In this document: positions 36,383-45,157 of the stretch, piece after piece
Layout of the letters: every line of letters starts with the position of its first letter
How positions within the stretch are numbered: position 1 is the first letter of the stretch
Origin: an uncultured Acinetobacter sp.
GTDB lineage: Bacteria > Pseudomonadota > Gammaproteobacteria > Pseudomonadales > Moraxellaceae
Length of the DNA: 64,000 nt
Direction of reading: 5' to 3'
NCBI GenBank assembly: GCA_913777945.1
Contig: CAJYTY010000008.1
Location: 124,001 to 188,000 of the forward strand
Made by a program: the position numbers and the translations under genes
Notes under the pieces: model-generated
Seen by the model: the letters and a program-made list of their open reading frames with translations, nothing else
What the model was told of the DNA's origin: nothing
Database searches by the model: none

Positions 36383-37359
36383 ATGCTGTCACTCAGCCAA
36401 GAGATGGATCTTAATCATTCGTCACACAAGGCGGAATTTGCCCACCATTTGATGTCGACTATTTGTGGCGAACATCGTCTCGACACCACGTGTAAAGATA
36501 CGCTGAATTTTCATTATGAAGGGATGCGTTTGCCGTACCGTAAAATGGCGCTTGGTAAAATTAGCTATGGGGCCAATGTTGCAATCAATACCTCACAACT
36601 GCGTGCTTATAGCATCAGTTTACCTTTTGAAGGCAAGCAAACGTTAAATGTGCGCGGTGAAACCTATTTTTCAAATCGAGATAGCGGCTTAATTGTGTCT
36701 AATGCAGAACTGCAAGATTTGATGATCGATAAAATTGTAAAAAATTTCAGGTGGTGATTCCAGAACAAAGCCTGAATTCCGTGCTGTCCGAACTGGTCAA
36801 ACAGCCAATCGATAAGCCAGTATTGTTTAATCCCGATATGCATCTTGGAAACAACCCATATATTGCAGCGTGGTGGAAAAATATTGAAACGTTTTTACAG
36901 CTTAAGTCGCAGTATGCGGGTTATGGTCTGCAACTTTGGTCTGAAGATTATGAAAACTTTTTGATTAAATCGTTGTTGCTGTCACAGGAAAACAATTATA
37001 GCGAGCGGTTGCGGCAGCAATCCTATTTACAAGAACCCGATTATATTCGACGTGTTCGTCACTATCTGGTTGAACATGCGCATGAAGCGATTTCAACTGA
37101 TGAATTACACCATTTAGCAGGCGTATCAAAATCGAAACTCTATGAAGAATTTCAACATTATTATGGTATGAGTCCGCTGGTGTATTTGCGCAAATATCGC
37201 CTGCAACAGGTCCGAAAAATTCTGACGGCTTCTGCGCATAAAAAAGTCTCGATTTCAAAACTGGCGTATGATTGGGGATTCAATCATTTGGGACGGTTCT
37301 CTCAAGAATATCGGGATGAATTTGGTGAAAGCCCGAGCGAGACGCGAAGTAAATTTTAA
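36383..37359 (+). pseudogene. AraC-family regulator interrupted by a one-base frameshift (iifR-like position)
   Basis: The first frame (36383-36757, 124 codons) carries an AraC_binding_2-like N-terminus. The second (to 37359) carries the remaining ligand domain and a complete two-HTH AraC DNA-binding domain, ending in FSQEYRDEFGESPSETRSKF. At 36731-36734 the run AAAA gives DKIVKNFRW-stop. One extra A would give DKNCKKFQVVIPEQ, joining both halves into about 326 residues. This is therefore a 1-nt deletion in a homopolymer, real or a sequencing error. It lies upstream of the iif genes and is their likely activator. An internal GTG at 36751 could in principle express the C-terminal half alone. 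Confidence 0.85.
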
Positions 37360-37385
37360 AACAGATTCATTTAATTGATTTTACA

Positions 37386-37409
37386 AGCCCAGATTTTCTG
37401 GGTTTTTTA
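37386..37409 (+). terminator. Intrinsic terminator after the AraC pseudogene
   Basis: CCCAGA-TTT-TCTGGG (37388-37402) followed by TTTTTT. It isolates the regulator from the iif promoter. Confidence 0.8.
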
Positions 37410-37521
37410 TTAAAAATAAAGTCATGGTCTTATTTTTTATATTAGTTAATTCAACAGCGTAATTCGTATCCTTATGACGATTTCTAATGATCTGTTCGGT
37501 TTTCATTGACCAATGCATTCT

Positions 37522-37547
37522 CTCGCACTGGATGGATAGTACTCGCA
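37522..37547. promoter_or_regulatory. Candidate AraC-type activator site upstream of iifA
   Basis: CTCGCA occurs at 37522-37527 and again at 37542-37547, a direct repeat with 20-bp periodicity. TGGATAG (37533-37539) lies between the copies. The antA promoter carries TGGATAG too (reverse strand, complement of 47129-47135). Direct repeats at about 21-bp spacing are typical of AraC/XylS sites. The site lies about 70-95 bp before the chosen iifA start. Confidence 0.45.
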
Positions 37548-37617
37548 ATTTTTGGACAGACGACAACCCGTATTCAGCGACATGATAACTCCAATCACAG
37601 GGTCTGGAGTGAATCCG

Positions 37618-38865
37618 ATGTCAGGTCAATACATTGAAGTAAAAACAGCAACAGGACAATCGTTTGCGGCCTACTTGGCCGTTGCAGAGGGTGGTAAAGG
37701 CCCGGGCATTGTACTTTGCCAAGAAATTTTCGGCGTGAATGCAGCCATGCGTGCCAAAGCAGACTTTTTGGCAGAAGAAGGATATACCGTTTTGGTACCA
37801 GATTTATTCTGGCGTACAGCACCACGAATTGAACTGGCATATACCGAACAAGATTTTGCAAAAGCCTTTGAGTTATACCAAGCCTATGATGAAAACTTGG
37901 GAATTGATGACATCCGCGATAGCTTGGCAACGCTTTCAACACTTGAGAGTTGTGATGCCACAGCAGGGCTCGGGGTCGTTGGCTATTGCCTGGGTGGAAA
38001 GCTCGCGTACTTAGCCGCTTGCCGATTACCTGAAGTGGCATGTGCTGTGGGCTATTACGGCGTCGGCATTGATCACGCCTTAGACGAGCTGAATAACTTA
38101 ACAGGTCGATTGGTGCTTCATATTGCCGAGCTTGATAAATTTACTCCACCTGAAGCACGTCAAGCTATCTTAGATGCCACGGCTCAGCATCCACGTGCAC
38201 AAGCCTATGTGTATGAAGGCGTGGATCATGCCTTTGCGCGCCCAAATAGTGAGCATTATCACAAACCATCGGCACGCTTTGCGCATGAGCGTAGCGTGAC
38301 TGCACTGCATCAGACCATTGGACCGGTTTACGATCTGGTGGCTTTATGGGAAGAGCATATTCGGCATGAGTTTGATACCCGGGATGTTCCTGCCACCATG
38401 GCGACAATGGTCAAAGAACCTTATGTCAATCATATTCCGACACTTACTGGTGGTGTAGGTCAGCGCCAACTTGCACGCTTTTATCAACATCATTTTGTTC
38501 ACCAAAATCCAAAAGATATGAAAATCACCTCAATCTCACGCACGGTGGGATCGACGCAGGTGGTCGATGAATTCATCATGAGTTTTACCCACGACAGTGA
38601 AATTGACTGGTTACTGCCTGGTGTTGCGCCAACCGGAAAATATGTCGAGATTCCAATGCTGGGTGTGATCCAGTTCCGTGGTCCAAAGCTATGTCATGAA
38701 CATATTTATTGGGATCAAGCATCTGTACTGGTACAGATCGGATTGCTTGATCCGACGGGTCTACCTGTTGCGGGCGTTGAAACGGCCCAGAAGCTGCTCG
38801 ACGAAGAACTGCCGTCCAATACGCTGATGCCGTCATGGGCCTCAAGCGAGCATAAGCCAGTTTAA
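37618..38865 (+). CDS. iifA: IifA-like dienelactone-hydrolase/SnoaL fusion, indole ring-processing oxygenase
   Basis: 415 residues from the ATG at 37618, eight bases behind GGAG; upstream in-frame TTG 37552 and ATG 37582 lack such a site. Residues about 1-235 are a dienelactone-hydrolase fold with the nucleophile elbow GVVGYCLGGKLAY and the His in EGVDHAFARP. Residues about 265-410 are a SnoaL/NTF2-like domain. In Acinetobacter sp. O153, IifA converts 3-hydroxyindolin-2-one to anthranilate using O2 without a cofactor. It is first in the operon iifA-iifB-iifC-iifD. Assignment is by domain fusion and gene order. Confidence 0.82.
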   Translation: MSGQYIEVKTATGQSFAAYLAVAEGGKGPGIVLCQEIFGVNAAMRAKADFLAEEGYTVLVPDLFWRTAPRIELAYTEQDFAKAFELYQAYDENLGIDDIRDSLATLSTLESCDATAGLGVVGYCLGGKLAYLAACRLPEVACAVGYYGVGIDHALDELNNLTGRLVLHIAELDKFTPPEARQAILDATAQHPRAQAYVYEGVDHAFARPNSEHYHKPSARFAHERSVTALHQTIGPVYDLVALWEEHIRHEFDTRDVPATMATMVKEPYVNHIPTLTGGVGQRQLARFYQHHFVHQNPKDMKITSISRTVGSTQVVDEFIMSFTHDSEIDWLLPGVAPTGKYVEIPMLGVIQFRGPKLCHEHIYWDQASVLVQIGLLDPTGLPVAGVETAQKLLDEELPSNTLMPSWASSEHKPV

Positions 38866-38883
38866 GCAGCACAGGAGAATGCT

Positions 38884-39675
38884 ATGAAAATTGAAATGAC
38901 AGACAAAATTGCCGTGGTGAGTGGTGGAGCCACCTTGATTGGTCGTGCCGTGGTGCAGGCACTGGTTGATGCTGGTGCCAAAGTTGCAATTCTCGATATC
39001 GATGCCAATGGTCAAGAGATCGCCAACAGCATGCACGGTCAGGCTGTTTTTATTCAGACCGACATTACCAGTGATACAGGGCTGCAACGTGCGCTTCAAC
39101 AGATTCATCGTCAGTTAGGACGTGTCGACTTTTTGGTTAATCTGGCCTGTACCTACCTAGACGATGGCTTTAAGTCGACTCGTGGTGATTGGTTGCATGC
39201 ACTGGATATCAACTTGGTGTCGGCGGTCGAGTTGACTCGCACGCTATATCCCGATCTGCAACACAACCGCGGAGCGATTGTAAATTTTAGCTCGATTTCG
39301 GCCAAGATTGCGCAAACGGGTCGCTGGCTGTATCCAGTCAGCAAAGCGGCAATGCGCCAACTGACCCAGTCCATGGCCATGGATTTTGCTGCCGATGGCA
39401 TTCGGGTCAATTCGGTTTCACCGGGCTGGACATGGTCAAGAGTCATTGCCGAAGTCAGTGGCAATGACCGCAAAAAAGCCGATGCAGTGGCTGCCGATTA
39501 TCATGTTTTGGGTCGCTTGGGCGAACCTGAAGAAGTTGCAAATGTTGTTGTTTTTTTACTCTCTCCAGCGGCGCGTTTTGTCACTGGTGCCGATTATGCC
39601 GTCGATGGCGGATATTCGGTTATGGGACCTGAAGGGAATCAACCGGCTATTCCACGTTTAGCCGATGAAGCGTAA
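38884..39675 (+). CDS. iifB: IifB-like short-chain dehydrogenase (indole dihydrodiol dehydrogenase)
   Basis: 263-residue classical SDR. The cofactor loop is VVSGGATLIGRAVV, a slightly unusual form of TGxxxGxG. The catalytic Ser is in NFSSISA and Tyr/Lys in LYPVSKAAMRQ. The C-terminus has GADYAVDGGYSVMGPEG. In the iif pathway this enzyme oxidises indole-2,3-dihydrodiol to 3-hydroxyindolin-2-one with NAD(P)+. AGGAG precedes the ATG, and the gene lies 18 bp after iifA and 48 bp before iifC. Confidence 0.85.
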   Translation: MKIEMTDKIAVVSGGATLIGRAVVQALVDAGAKVAILDIDANGQEIANSMHGQAVFIQTDITSDTGLQRALQQIHRQLGRVDFLVNLACTYLDDGFKSTRGDWLHALDINLVSAVELTRTLYPDLQHNRGAIVNFSSISAKIAQTGRWLYPVSKAAMRQLTQSMAMDFAADGIRVNSVSPGWTWSRVIAEVSGNDRKKADAVAADYHVLGRLGEPEEVANVVVFLLSPAARFVTGADYAVDGGYSVMGPEGNQPAIPRLADEA

Positions 39676-39723
39676 TCGCACACGCGTTAATTTACGAAAG
39701 ACATAGAAAATGGGAGAACCATA

Positions 39724-40962
39724 ATGCGTAATGTAGCAATTGTTGGTGCGGGTCAATCTGGCTTGCAACTCGGATTAAGTTTACTAGAAACTGGATATAC
39801 CGTCACAATTGTGACCAACCGGACAGCAGATGATATTCGTCAGGGGAAGGTCATGTCCAGTCAGTGTATGTTTCATACGGCCTTACAAACAGAACGTGAT
39901 GTTGGCCTGAACTTTTGGGAAGAACAGTGCCCCGCAGTAGAAGGGATTGGCTTTACGCTGGTTAACCCTGAAACTGGCGATGCTGCATTTAGCTGGAGTG
40001 CACGTTTGGAGCGCTATGCTCAGTCTGTAGATCAGCGTGTCAAGATGCCGTACTGGATAGAAGAATTTGAGCGCCGTGGTGGCAAACTCATCATTCAGGA
40101 TGTTGGAATTGATGAGCTTGAGCAACTGACGGCCGAGTATGAGCTGGTGCTTTTGGCAGCGGGTAAGGGCGAAGTGGTCAAGCAGTTTGAACGTGACGCT
40201 CAGCGTAGCACCTTCGATAAGCCGCAGCGTGCTTTGGCACTCACTTATGTCAAGGGAATGAAACCGATCTCACCTTATTCACGTGTGACATTTAACGTGA
40301 TTCCGGGTGTTGGAGAATACTTTTGCTTTCCAGCGCTCACCGTGAATGGACCATGTGAAATCATGGTGTTTGAAGGTATTCCTGAAGGGCCAATGGATTG
40401 CTGGCAAGATGCCAAAACACCTGAACAACATCTTCAAATGAGTAAGGACATCTTAGACACTTATTTACCTTGGGAAGCCGAGCGCTGTAGCGAGATTGAA
40501 CTGACCGATGCAGGAGGGTACTTGTCTGGACGTTTTGCACCTTCGGTACGTAAACCGATTCTAACCTTGCCATCTGGACGAAAAGTATTTGGTATGGCCG
40601 ATGCACTGGTGGTCAATGATCCAATCACGGGTCAAGGATCGAATAACGCCGCCAAATGTAGCAAGATTTACTTCGATGCGATTTTGGCCCGTGATTCTCA
40701 AGAATTCAGTTCGGAGTGGATGCAGCAAACTTTCGAAAGCTACTGGAACTACGCCGAAACTGTGGTGGCATGGACCAATAGCTTACTGGTACCGCCTGAG
40801 CCGCAAATGATTGACGTATTGGCGGCAGCGAGCCAAAACCAAGCGATTGCTTCGACCATTGCCAACAATTTTGACGATCCGCGCCAGTTTGCACCGTGGT
40901 GGTTCGATCAAAGTGCAGCGCAACGTTTTATTCAGTCGAAACAGTGTCAGAAAGTGGCGTAA
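39724..40962 (+). CDS. iifC: IifC-like StyA-type flavoprotein monooxygenase (indole/styrene monooxygenase)
   Basis: 412 residues, the length of StyA-type group E flavin monooxygenases. The FAD motif NVAIVGAGQSGLQLGLSLLE opens the protein. VMSSQCMFHTALQTERDVGL near residue 43 and DPITGQGSNNAAKCSKIYFD near residue 300 are typical of StyA. It uses reduced FAD from a separate reductase to epoxidise indole, which also yields indigo as a by-product. It is followed by a flavin-reductase gene, completing the two-component system. Confidence 0.9.
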   Translation: MRNVAIVGAGQSGLQLGLSLLETGYTVTIVTNRTADDIRQGKVMSSQCMFHTALQTERDVGLNFWEEQCPAVEGIGFTLVNPETGDAAFSWSARLERYAQSVDQRVKMPYWIEEFERRGGKLIIQDVGIDELEQLTAEYELVLLAAGKGEVVKQFERDAQRSTFDKPQRALALTYVKGMKPISPYSRVTFNVIPGVGEYFCFPALTVNGPCEIMVFEGIPEGPMDCWQDAKTPEQHLQMSKDILDTYLPWEAERCSEIELTDAGGYLSGRFAPSVRKPILTLPSGRKVFGMADALVVNDPITGQGSNNAAKCSKIYFDAILARDSQEFSSEWMQQTFESYWNYAETVVAWTNSLLVPPEPQMIDVLAAASQNQAIASTIANNFDDPRQFAPWWFDQSAAQRFIQSKQCQKVA

Positions 40963-40985
40963 TACAAAGGGAATTGGTGAACGAT

Positions 40986-41516
40986 ATGAATACATCCATG
41001 CAACAAGGCTTAAAAGCAATTGACCCTGAAAACCCAAGAGAAATACGTAATTTGCTGGGACAGTTTGCCACAGGCGTGACCGTTATCACCACACGTGGAC
41101 AAGATGGTCGAAAAATTGGAATGACCGCAAACTCGTTTTCGTCATTGTCACTTGATCCGCCTCTGATCTTATGGAGTTTGTCAAAAACTGCGCCGAGCCT
41201 GCCAGATTTCACACAGGCAGCGTATTTTGCCATTCACATGCTGGCCCAAGAACATCATGTATTGTCTGGACATTTTGCCCGCGGTGCAGAAGATAAATTT
41301 GTCGGGATTGCACACCGTGAATGCGAATATGGCGTACCGCTTCTTGATGATGTTTTGGCAACATTGGTCTGCAAAAATGTCAATCAATACGAAGGTGGCG
41401 ATCATCTGATTTTTATTGGTCAGATTGAGCATTACCAGCAACGCACGGGTGAACCTTTGGTTTTTCATGCGGGACAATACCGGATTGCAGCAGCACATCC
41501 TGAACTTAGTGTTTAA
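40986..41516 (+). CDS. iifD: IifD-like flavin reductase partner of the indole monooxygenase
   Basis: 176 residues from the ATG at 40986; longer in-frame starts would overlap iifC and lack support. It has the flavin-reductase domain: LLGQFATGVTVITTRG, IGMTANSFSSLSLDPPLILW near residue 45 and the late LVFHAGQYRI. It supplies reduced flavin to the upstream StyA-type oxygenase. It lies 23 bp after iifC and is followed by a strong terminator that separates it from the outer-membrane gene. Confidence 0.9.
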   Translation: MNTSMQQGLKAIDPENPREIRNLLGQFATGVTVITTRGQDGRKIGMTANSFSSLSLDPPLILWSLSKTAPSLPDFTQAAYFAIHMLAQEHHVLSGHFARGAEDKFVGIAHRECEYGVPLLDDVLATLVCKNVNQYEGGDHLIFIGQIEHYQQRTGEPLVFHAGQYRIAAAHPELSV

Positions 41517-41522
41517 ACAACA

Positions 41523-41553
41523 AATCACGATCATCCAGATCGTGATTTTTTTT
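41523..41553 (+). terminator. Intrinsic terminator after iifD
   Basis: AATCACGATC-ATCCA-GATCGTGATT, a perfect 10-bp stem with a 5-nt loop and an uninterrupted T-tract. It starts 6 bp past the iifD stop and just before the next gene's ribosome site, so it may attenuate expression of the outer-membrane gene. Confidence 0.9.
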
Positions 41554-41564
41554 GGGGATTTAAA

Positions 41565-42512
41565 ATGAAAAACAATGTGATTAAAAAGGGATTTCTAGCA
41601 GGGACAGTGGTTCTAGCGTCGGTTTCGGCTTATGCCTACGACTTACCGACTGTCAACTTGGGTTTAACCAGCTTTATGGATGGTGGATTACCCGCAGGCC
41701 CGGGCTGGTATTCTCAAACTTACCTGCAAAACTATGACGCTTCCAAACTCGTCGACAATAATGGCAATACACTTGGCTTACCTAAAACCGACTTAAGTTA
41801 TCAGGCGATTATTGAGCAAGTCAGTTATATGTCGAATATACGTGTAGGACAGCATGCCGGGTTGGGTTTAAATTTTTTACTGCCATTTGTCAGTAAAATG
41901 GACATGGATGATGGCTTAAATAATGCGGCCATTAAAGCCCAAGGTGGATTTGGCGATTTAATGATTGGCCCGTTTATACAGTTCGATCCAGTGATGGGAG
42001 CTGCGGGGCCAAAATTTGTACAGCGTATCGAGTTTCAGGTGAATTTGCCAACGGGTGAATATGATCGAAATAAAGATATTAATCCGGGTAATAATGCGGT
42101 ATCGCTTGATCCGTATTGGGCAGCCACCTACTGGCTAAATCCGAAATGGACAGCATCGACGCGTATTCATTACCTCTATAATTTTAAAAATAATGAGCCA
42201 GGCTATGCGTTTGGTGCAGCAGATGACATACAAGCAGGGCAAGCCATACACGCCAACTTTGCAACCGATTATGCGGTAACGCCGCAGCTACGTCTGGGGA
42301 TCAATGGATACTGGTTGAAGCAAGTGACCGACACAGAAGTCGATGGCGAGAAAGTCAAAGGTAGACGTGAACAAGTTTGGGCTATAGGCCCGGGGGCAAT
42401 GTACAGTTTTTCCAAAAATGATCATTTGGTTGCCAATGCTTATTTCGAACAAGACGCGAAAAACCGTCCAGAAGGCACACGCGTTTCATTCCGTTACATC
42501 CATCATTTTTAA
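41565..42512 (+). CDS. Outer-membrane channel-like protein (phenol MetA-degradation / SphA family)
   Basis: 315 residues. A signal peptide (AGTVVLASVSAYA, cleavage after YAYA or AYA) leads into a beta-barrel of the Phenol_MetA_deg family, with VNLPTGEYDRNKDINPGNN near residue 163, YWLNPKWTASTRIHYLYNF and an aromatic C-terminus (RYIHHF). Such proteins accompany aromatic-degradation clusters and are thought to admit the hydrophobic substrate. Here the location after iifD suggests indole uptake (inference). Confidence 0.82.
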   Translation: MKNNVIKKGFLAGTVVLASVSAYAYDLPTVNLGLTSFMDGGLPAGPGWYSQTYLQNYDASKLVDNNGNTLGLPKTDLSYQAIIEQVSYMSNIRVGQHAGLGLNFLLPFVSKMDMDDGLNNAAIKAQGGFGDLMIGPFIQFDPVMGAAGPKFVQRIEFQVNLPTGEYDRNKDINPGNNAVSLDPYWAATYWLNPKWTASTRIHYLYNFKNNEPGYAFGAADDIQAGQAIHANFATDYAVTPQLRLGINGYWLKQVTDTEVDGEKVKGRREQVWAIGPGAMYSFSKNDHLVANAYFEQDAKNRPEGTRVSFRYIHHF

Positions 42513-42536
42513 AGCCATTAAGCGCAGTACTTATGA

Positions 42537-42560
42537 CCTATTTAATTTCGGTTAAATAGG
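42537..42560. terminator. Inverted repeat between convergent outer-membrane and AraC genes
   Basis: CCTATTTAA (42537-42545) and TTAAATAGG (42552-42560) with a 6-nt loop. It is AT-rich and without a long T-tract. It sits between two converging stops, so a weak bidirectional terminator is likely. Confidence 0.45.
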
Positions 42561-42597
42561 TTGAAACTGCAGTATTCAAATACTGGCTGAACACAGT

Positions 42598-43656
42598 TTA
42601 AGAAAAGTTACGTAAATACATTTCTGGATGCTCAAGGCTACCGCGTCGTGTTGAAGATGGTAACTCTCCATAACGACGTTTATATTCTTGAGAAAAACGT
42701 CCTAAATGACTAAAGCCCCATTTAAAAGCCACATCGGTGACTGACGCTTGTTCGTTTTGCATCAGTTCAAGATGTGCCTGCTCAAAACGTAATTCTTTTA
42801 GGTAGGCCATAGGCGTTGTATTTAAAAAGCTTTTAAAGCCTGCAAATAAGGTACGCACACTTACACCAGCATGCTCGGCAAGCTGTTCGATACTCAGTGC
42901 CATATGCAGGTTTTCTCGCATATAAGCCTCGGTTCGCTTAATAAAATACGGAGAAACGACCTTCTCTTTGGCCTGATTCAAATGCTCAAGCAAGGTATTT
43001 GATTGACCGTATAAAAGGGCATTGAGCAGATTGGATTCAAATTGTTTAAACACCATAGGATGATGCAGTGGATGATTTTCACATGCCAGTGCTTCCATTA
43101 AGGTGGTCATCAGTTGTAAAAAATATCCGCCACTATGCGTTGAGAAATCCAGTTTGGTTTCAAAAATAGGCGTATGACGTGTGCTTTCAGGCAAATGCTG
43201 TCTGCAATGTTGTACTAAATCATCTTTGTCAATTTTTAAAATAAGCTGAGGAGAATGCGCATGCCAACGCATTTTCAAGGCTTGATCTGGCGATATGACT
43301 GAAGCGACTTGTGGATAGGAAATAAACTTTTGCTGGTCTACTTCAATTTCAGCATATCCTTGAGTAGGAATCTGGATAAGATAGAATTTTTCAAGATGAT
43401 CGGGTTCAATATAAACATCGGTGCCGTATTCAAGACGGCTGATCGATAAACGGCCAGTTTTAAGATGGTGCATCGACGACTGAAATTCGCTCTTTTGTTG
43501 CACAATTTTGAGTAAATGCGGTTTAAAAATCTGACCGACACTTTTGCAGGTTTCCCCAATATCCTGATGCTGAAAAATCAAGTTTTGCGATGAAAAAATC
43601 GAGCACTGTTGCAAGTGACGTCCATTCAGTTCTATATGGGAATTGGCCTGACTCAT
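42598..43656 (-). CDS. AraC/XylS-family transcriptional activator
   Basis: 352 residues. The N-terminal AraC_binding_2-like ligand domain contains EPDHLEKFYLIQIPTQGYAE near residue 83. The C-terminal double HTH contains SIEQLAEHAGVSVRTLFAGF and VAFKWGFSHLGRFSQEYKRR. It belongs to the same subfamily as the frameshifted regulator at 36383. Its position between iif and ant genes makes it a candidate activator of antABC (AntR/AndR-like), possibly of both operons. It is transcribed in the same direction as antABC but downstream of its terminator. Confidence 0.88.
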   Translation of the reverse strand: MSQANSHIELNGRHLQQCSIFSSQNLIFQHQDIGETCKSVGQIFKPHLLKIVQQKSEFQSSMHHLKTGRLSISRLEYGTDVYIEPDHLEKFYLIQIPTQGYAEIEVDQQKFISYPQVASVISPDQALKMRWHAHSPQLILKIDKDDLVQHCRQHLPESTRHTPIFETKLDFSTHSGGYFLQLMTTLMEALACENHPLHHPMVFKQFESNLLNALLYGQSNTLLEHLNQAKEKVVSPYFIKRTEAYMRENLHMALSIEQLAEHAGVSVRTLFAGFKSFLNTTPMAYLKELRFEQAHLELMQNEQASVTDVAFKWGFSHLGRFSQEYKRRYGELPSSTRRGSLEHPEMYLRNFS

Positions 43657-44021
43657 AACATATTCCTTTTGGGCTAACGTATTGAATTGAGCAGTATGGC
43701 GACAAAACAGCAGCTCGGCGAAATCAACACGACTTAAAATATTTAAGTGGCTTATCTGAATAAAGAATCAAGCAAAAAGTAGACCAGATCAGGAATTTTA
43801 TCTACATGATCGTAGCAATCTGTATGTGATGGAGCTGAACATACAAAAGGTCAGTCATGTAAGAATTTTGTTGAAAAACTAAGTGAAAACGGCCTGTAAG
43901 GGTTTACTTTTTCTAAACGCTTTATTCGATCTTAATCCTTAAGATCTGTATTCTTTTATAGCAAATTCATTTGGTCGTATCAATGTATTTACGTGAATTG
44001 CGACAGGTAGCACCTATATAA
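43657..44021. other. 365-bp gene-free stretch with two short perfect palindromes
   Basis: No gene is seen. CTTAAA-ATA-TTTAAG (43733-43747) and GATCTTAA-TCC-TTAAGATC (43928-43946) are perfect inverted repeats. Either could be an operator for the AraC gene, whose promoter must lie in the first 200 bp. The far end holds the antC terminator. Confidence 0.5.
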
Positions 44022-44060
44022 AAAATAAAGAATCTGCATGGTTGAACATGCAGATTCTTT
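44022..44060 (-). terminator. Intrinsic terminator after antC
   Basis: A perfect 14-bp stem (44027-44040 with 44047-44060) around a 6-nt loop. It is followed on the reverse strand by a T-rich tract (complement of 44019-44026). It lies 55 bp past the antC stop. The plus strand also has a T-tract, so it could act in both directions. Confidence 0.85.
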
Positions 44061-44115
44061 GTCGTTTTTTTAGCATAAATAAAAGATTGAGCTGATTGAA
44101 ATAAGCAGCCTCAGC

Positions 44116-45147
44116 TTAGGTACGTGCCGTATTGCTTTGCAGAAATTTTTCGCTATAAACATGGCACTGATCAATCGCATGCGTATCAAGCCAAGACTTA
44201 ACTGCTTCAATCATTGGAGGAGGGCCACACAGATACATGTCAAAACTTCTCTCATCTAGCTGTTCTTTATTCAAGTGTTCATGAATGAAACCTGATTTAC
44301 CAGTCCAGCTTTCAGATGCTTTGGTCACAATTGGGTGATAACTGAAGTCCTTAATACGCTCACCGTAGGCCATCAGACGCTGCTGCTCGCACAAGTCAGC
44401 TTCGGTATTGACGCCGTAATAGAGTTGAACAGGAGGCGGATTGGGTTGATCGGCAATATTATCGAGCATGCCTAAAAATGCGGATAGGCCCGTTCCACCT
44501 GCAATAAACACCAGTGGGCGCTCAACCTCGCGCAAATAAAAACTTCCCAGAGGCGCTTCCATCATTATAGTTTGACCAACCTGACAGCGCTCACGCAAAT
44601 AGTTACTCATCACGCCATCTGGTAAAAGTCGAATCAGAAACTGTAGCTGATTCTGTGCGTTTGGTCGGTTGGCAAATGAGTAAGAGCGCCAATCCTCGGT
44701 TTGAGGAATGTGAAGCCGTGCATATTGACCAGGCAAGAAATCGAGCTGCTTGGTATGGCCACTTGCATCGAGATGTAAAATCGCCGTCGTTTCCGAAACC
44801 AGTTCAACGCCAGTGACTGTGGTGGCAATTTTTAAGGTTTCACCTGCATTACAAATGCTTGAGTGATGATCAAAATAAAACGCTGCATTAGATTTAACGC
44901 GTGTCTGGCAGGCAAGCATTTTTCGCTCTGCCAGATCACGTTCACTTAATGCGTCTTCATCGACATATTCTTGTTCATAAATCCCTGTTTCACATTTTCC
45001 CTGACAGGTTCCACATACACCTTCACGACAATCTAGCGGCAAATTAATTCCCTGACGAACAGCAGCATCAAGCAGCAATTCGTCGGGTTGAACAGAAATA
45101 AAAAAGGTTTTGCCGTCGGCAAAGTTGAGTGCAACAGAATGACTCAT
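44116..45147 (-). CDS. antC: AntC, anthranilate dioxygenase reductase
   Basis: 343 residues. The N-terminal plant-type [2Fe-2S] ferredoxin has CREGVCGTCQGKC near residues 40-52 and the last ligand in MLACQTRV. Next come an FAD-binding domain (RSYSFANRPN) and an NAD-binding domain (FIAGGTGLSAFLGML, ending with YLCGPPPMIEAVK). It passes electrons from NADH to the AntAB oxygenase and resembles BenC. It is last in the antABC operon, 10 bp after antB. Adjacency to antAB and the iif cluster favours anthranilate over benzoate. Confidence 0.9.
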   Translation of the reverse strand: MSHSVALNFADGKTFFISVQPDELLLDAAVRQGINLPLDCREGVCGTCQGKCETGIYEQEYVDEDALSERDLAERKMLACQTRVKSNAAFYFDHHSSICNAGETLKIATTVTGVELVSETTAILHLDASGHTKQLDFLPGQYARLHIPQTEDWRSYSFANRPNAQNQLQFLIRLLPDGVMSNYLRERCQVGQTIMMEAPLGSFYLREVERPLVFIAGGTGLSAFLGMLDNIADQPNPPPVQLYYGVNTEADLCEQQRLMAYGERIKDFSYHPIVTKASESWTGKSGFIHEHLNKEQLDERSFDMYLCGPPPMIEAVKSWLDTHAIDQCHVYSEKFLQSNTART

Positions 45148-45157
45148 ATCGGCCTCC

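Noticed and set aside
36751..37359. The C-terminal AraC half as an independent gene
   Set aside because: Its upstream frame continues the homology through the homopolymer, so it is better explained as part of one frameshifted gene.
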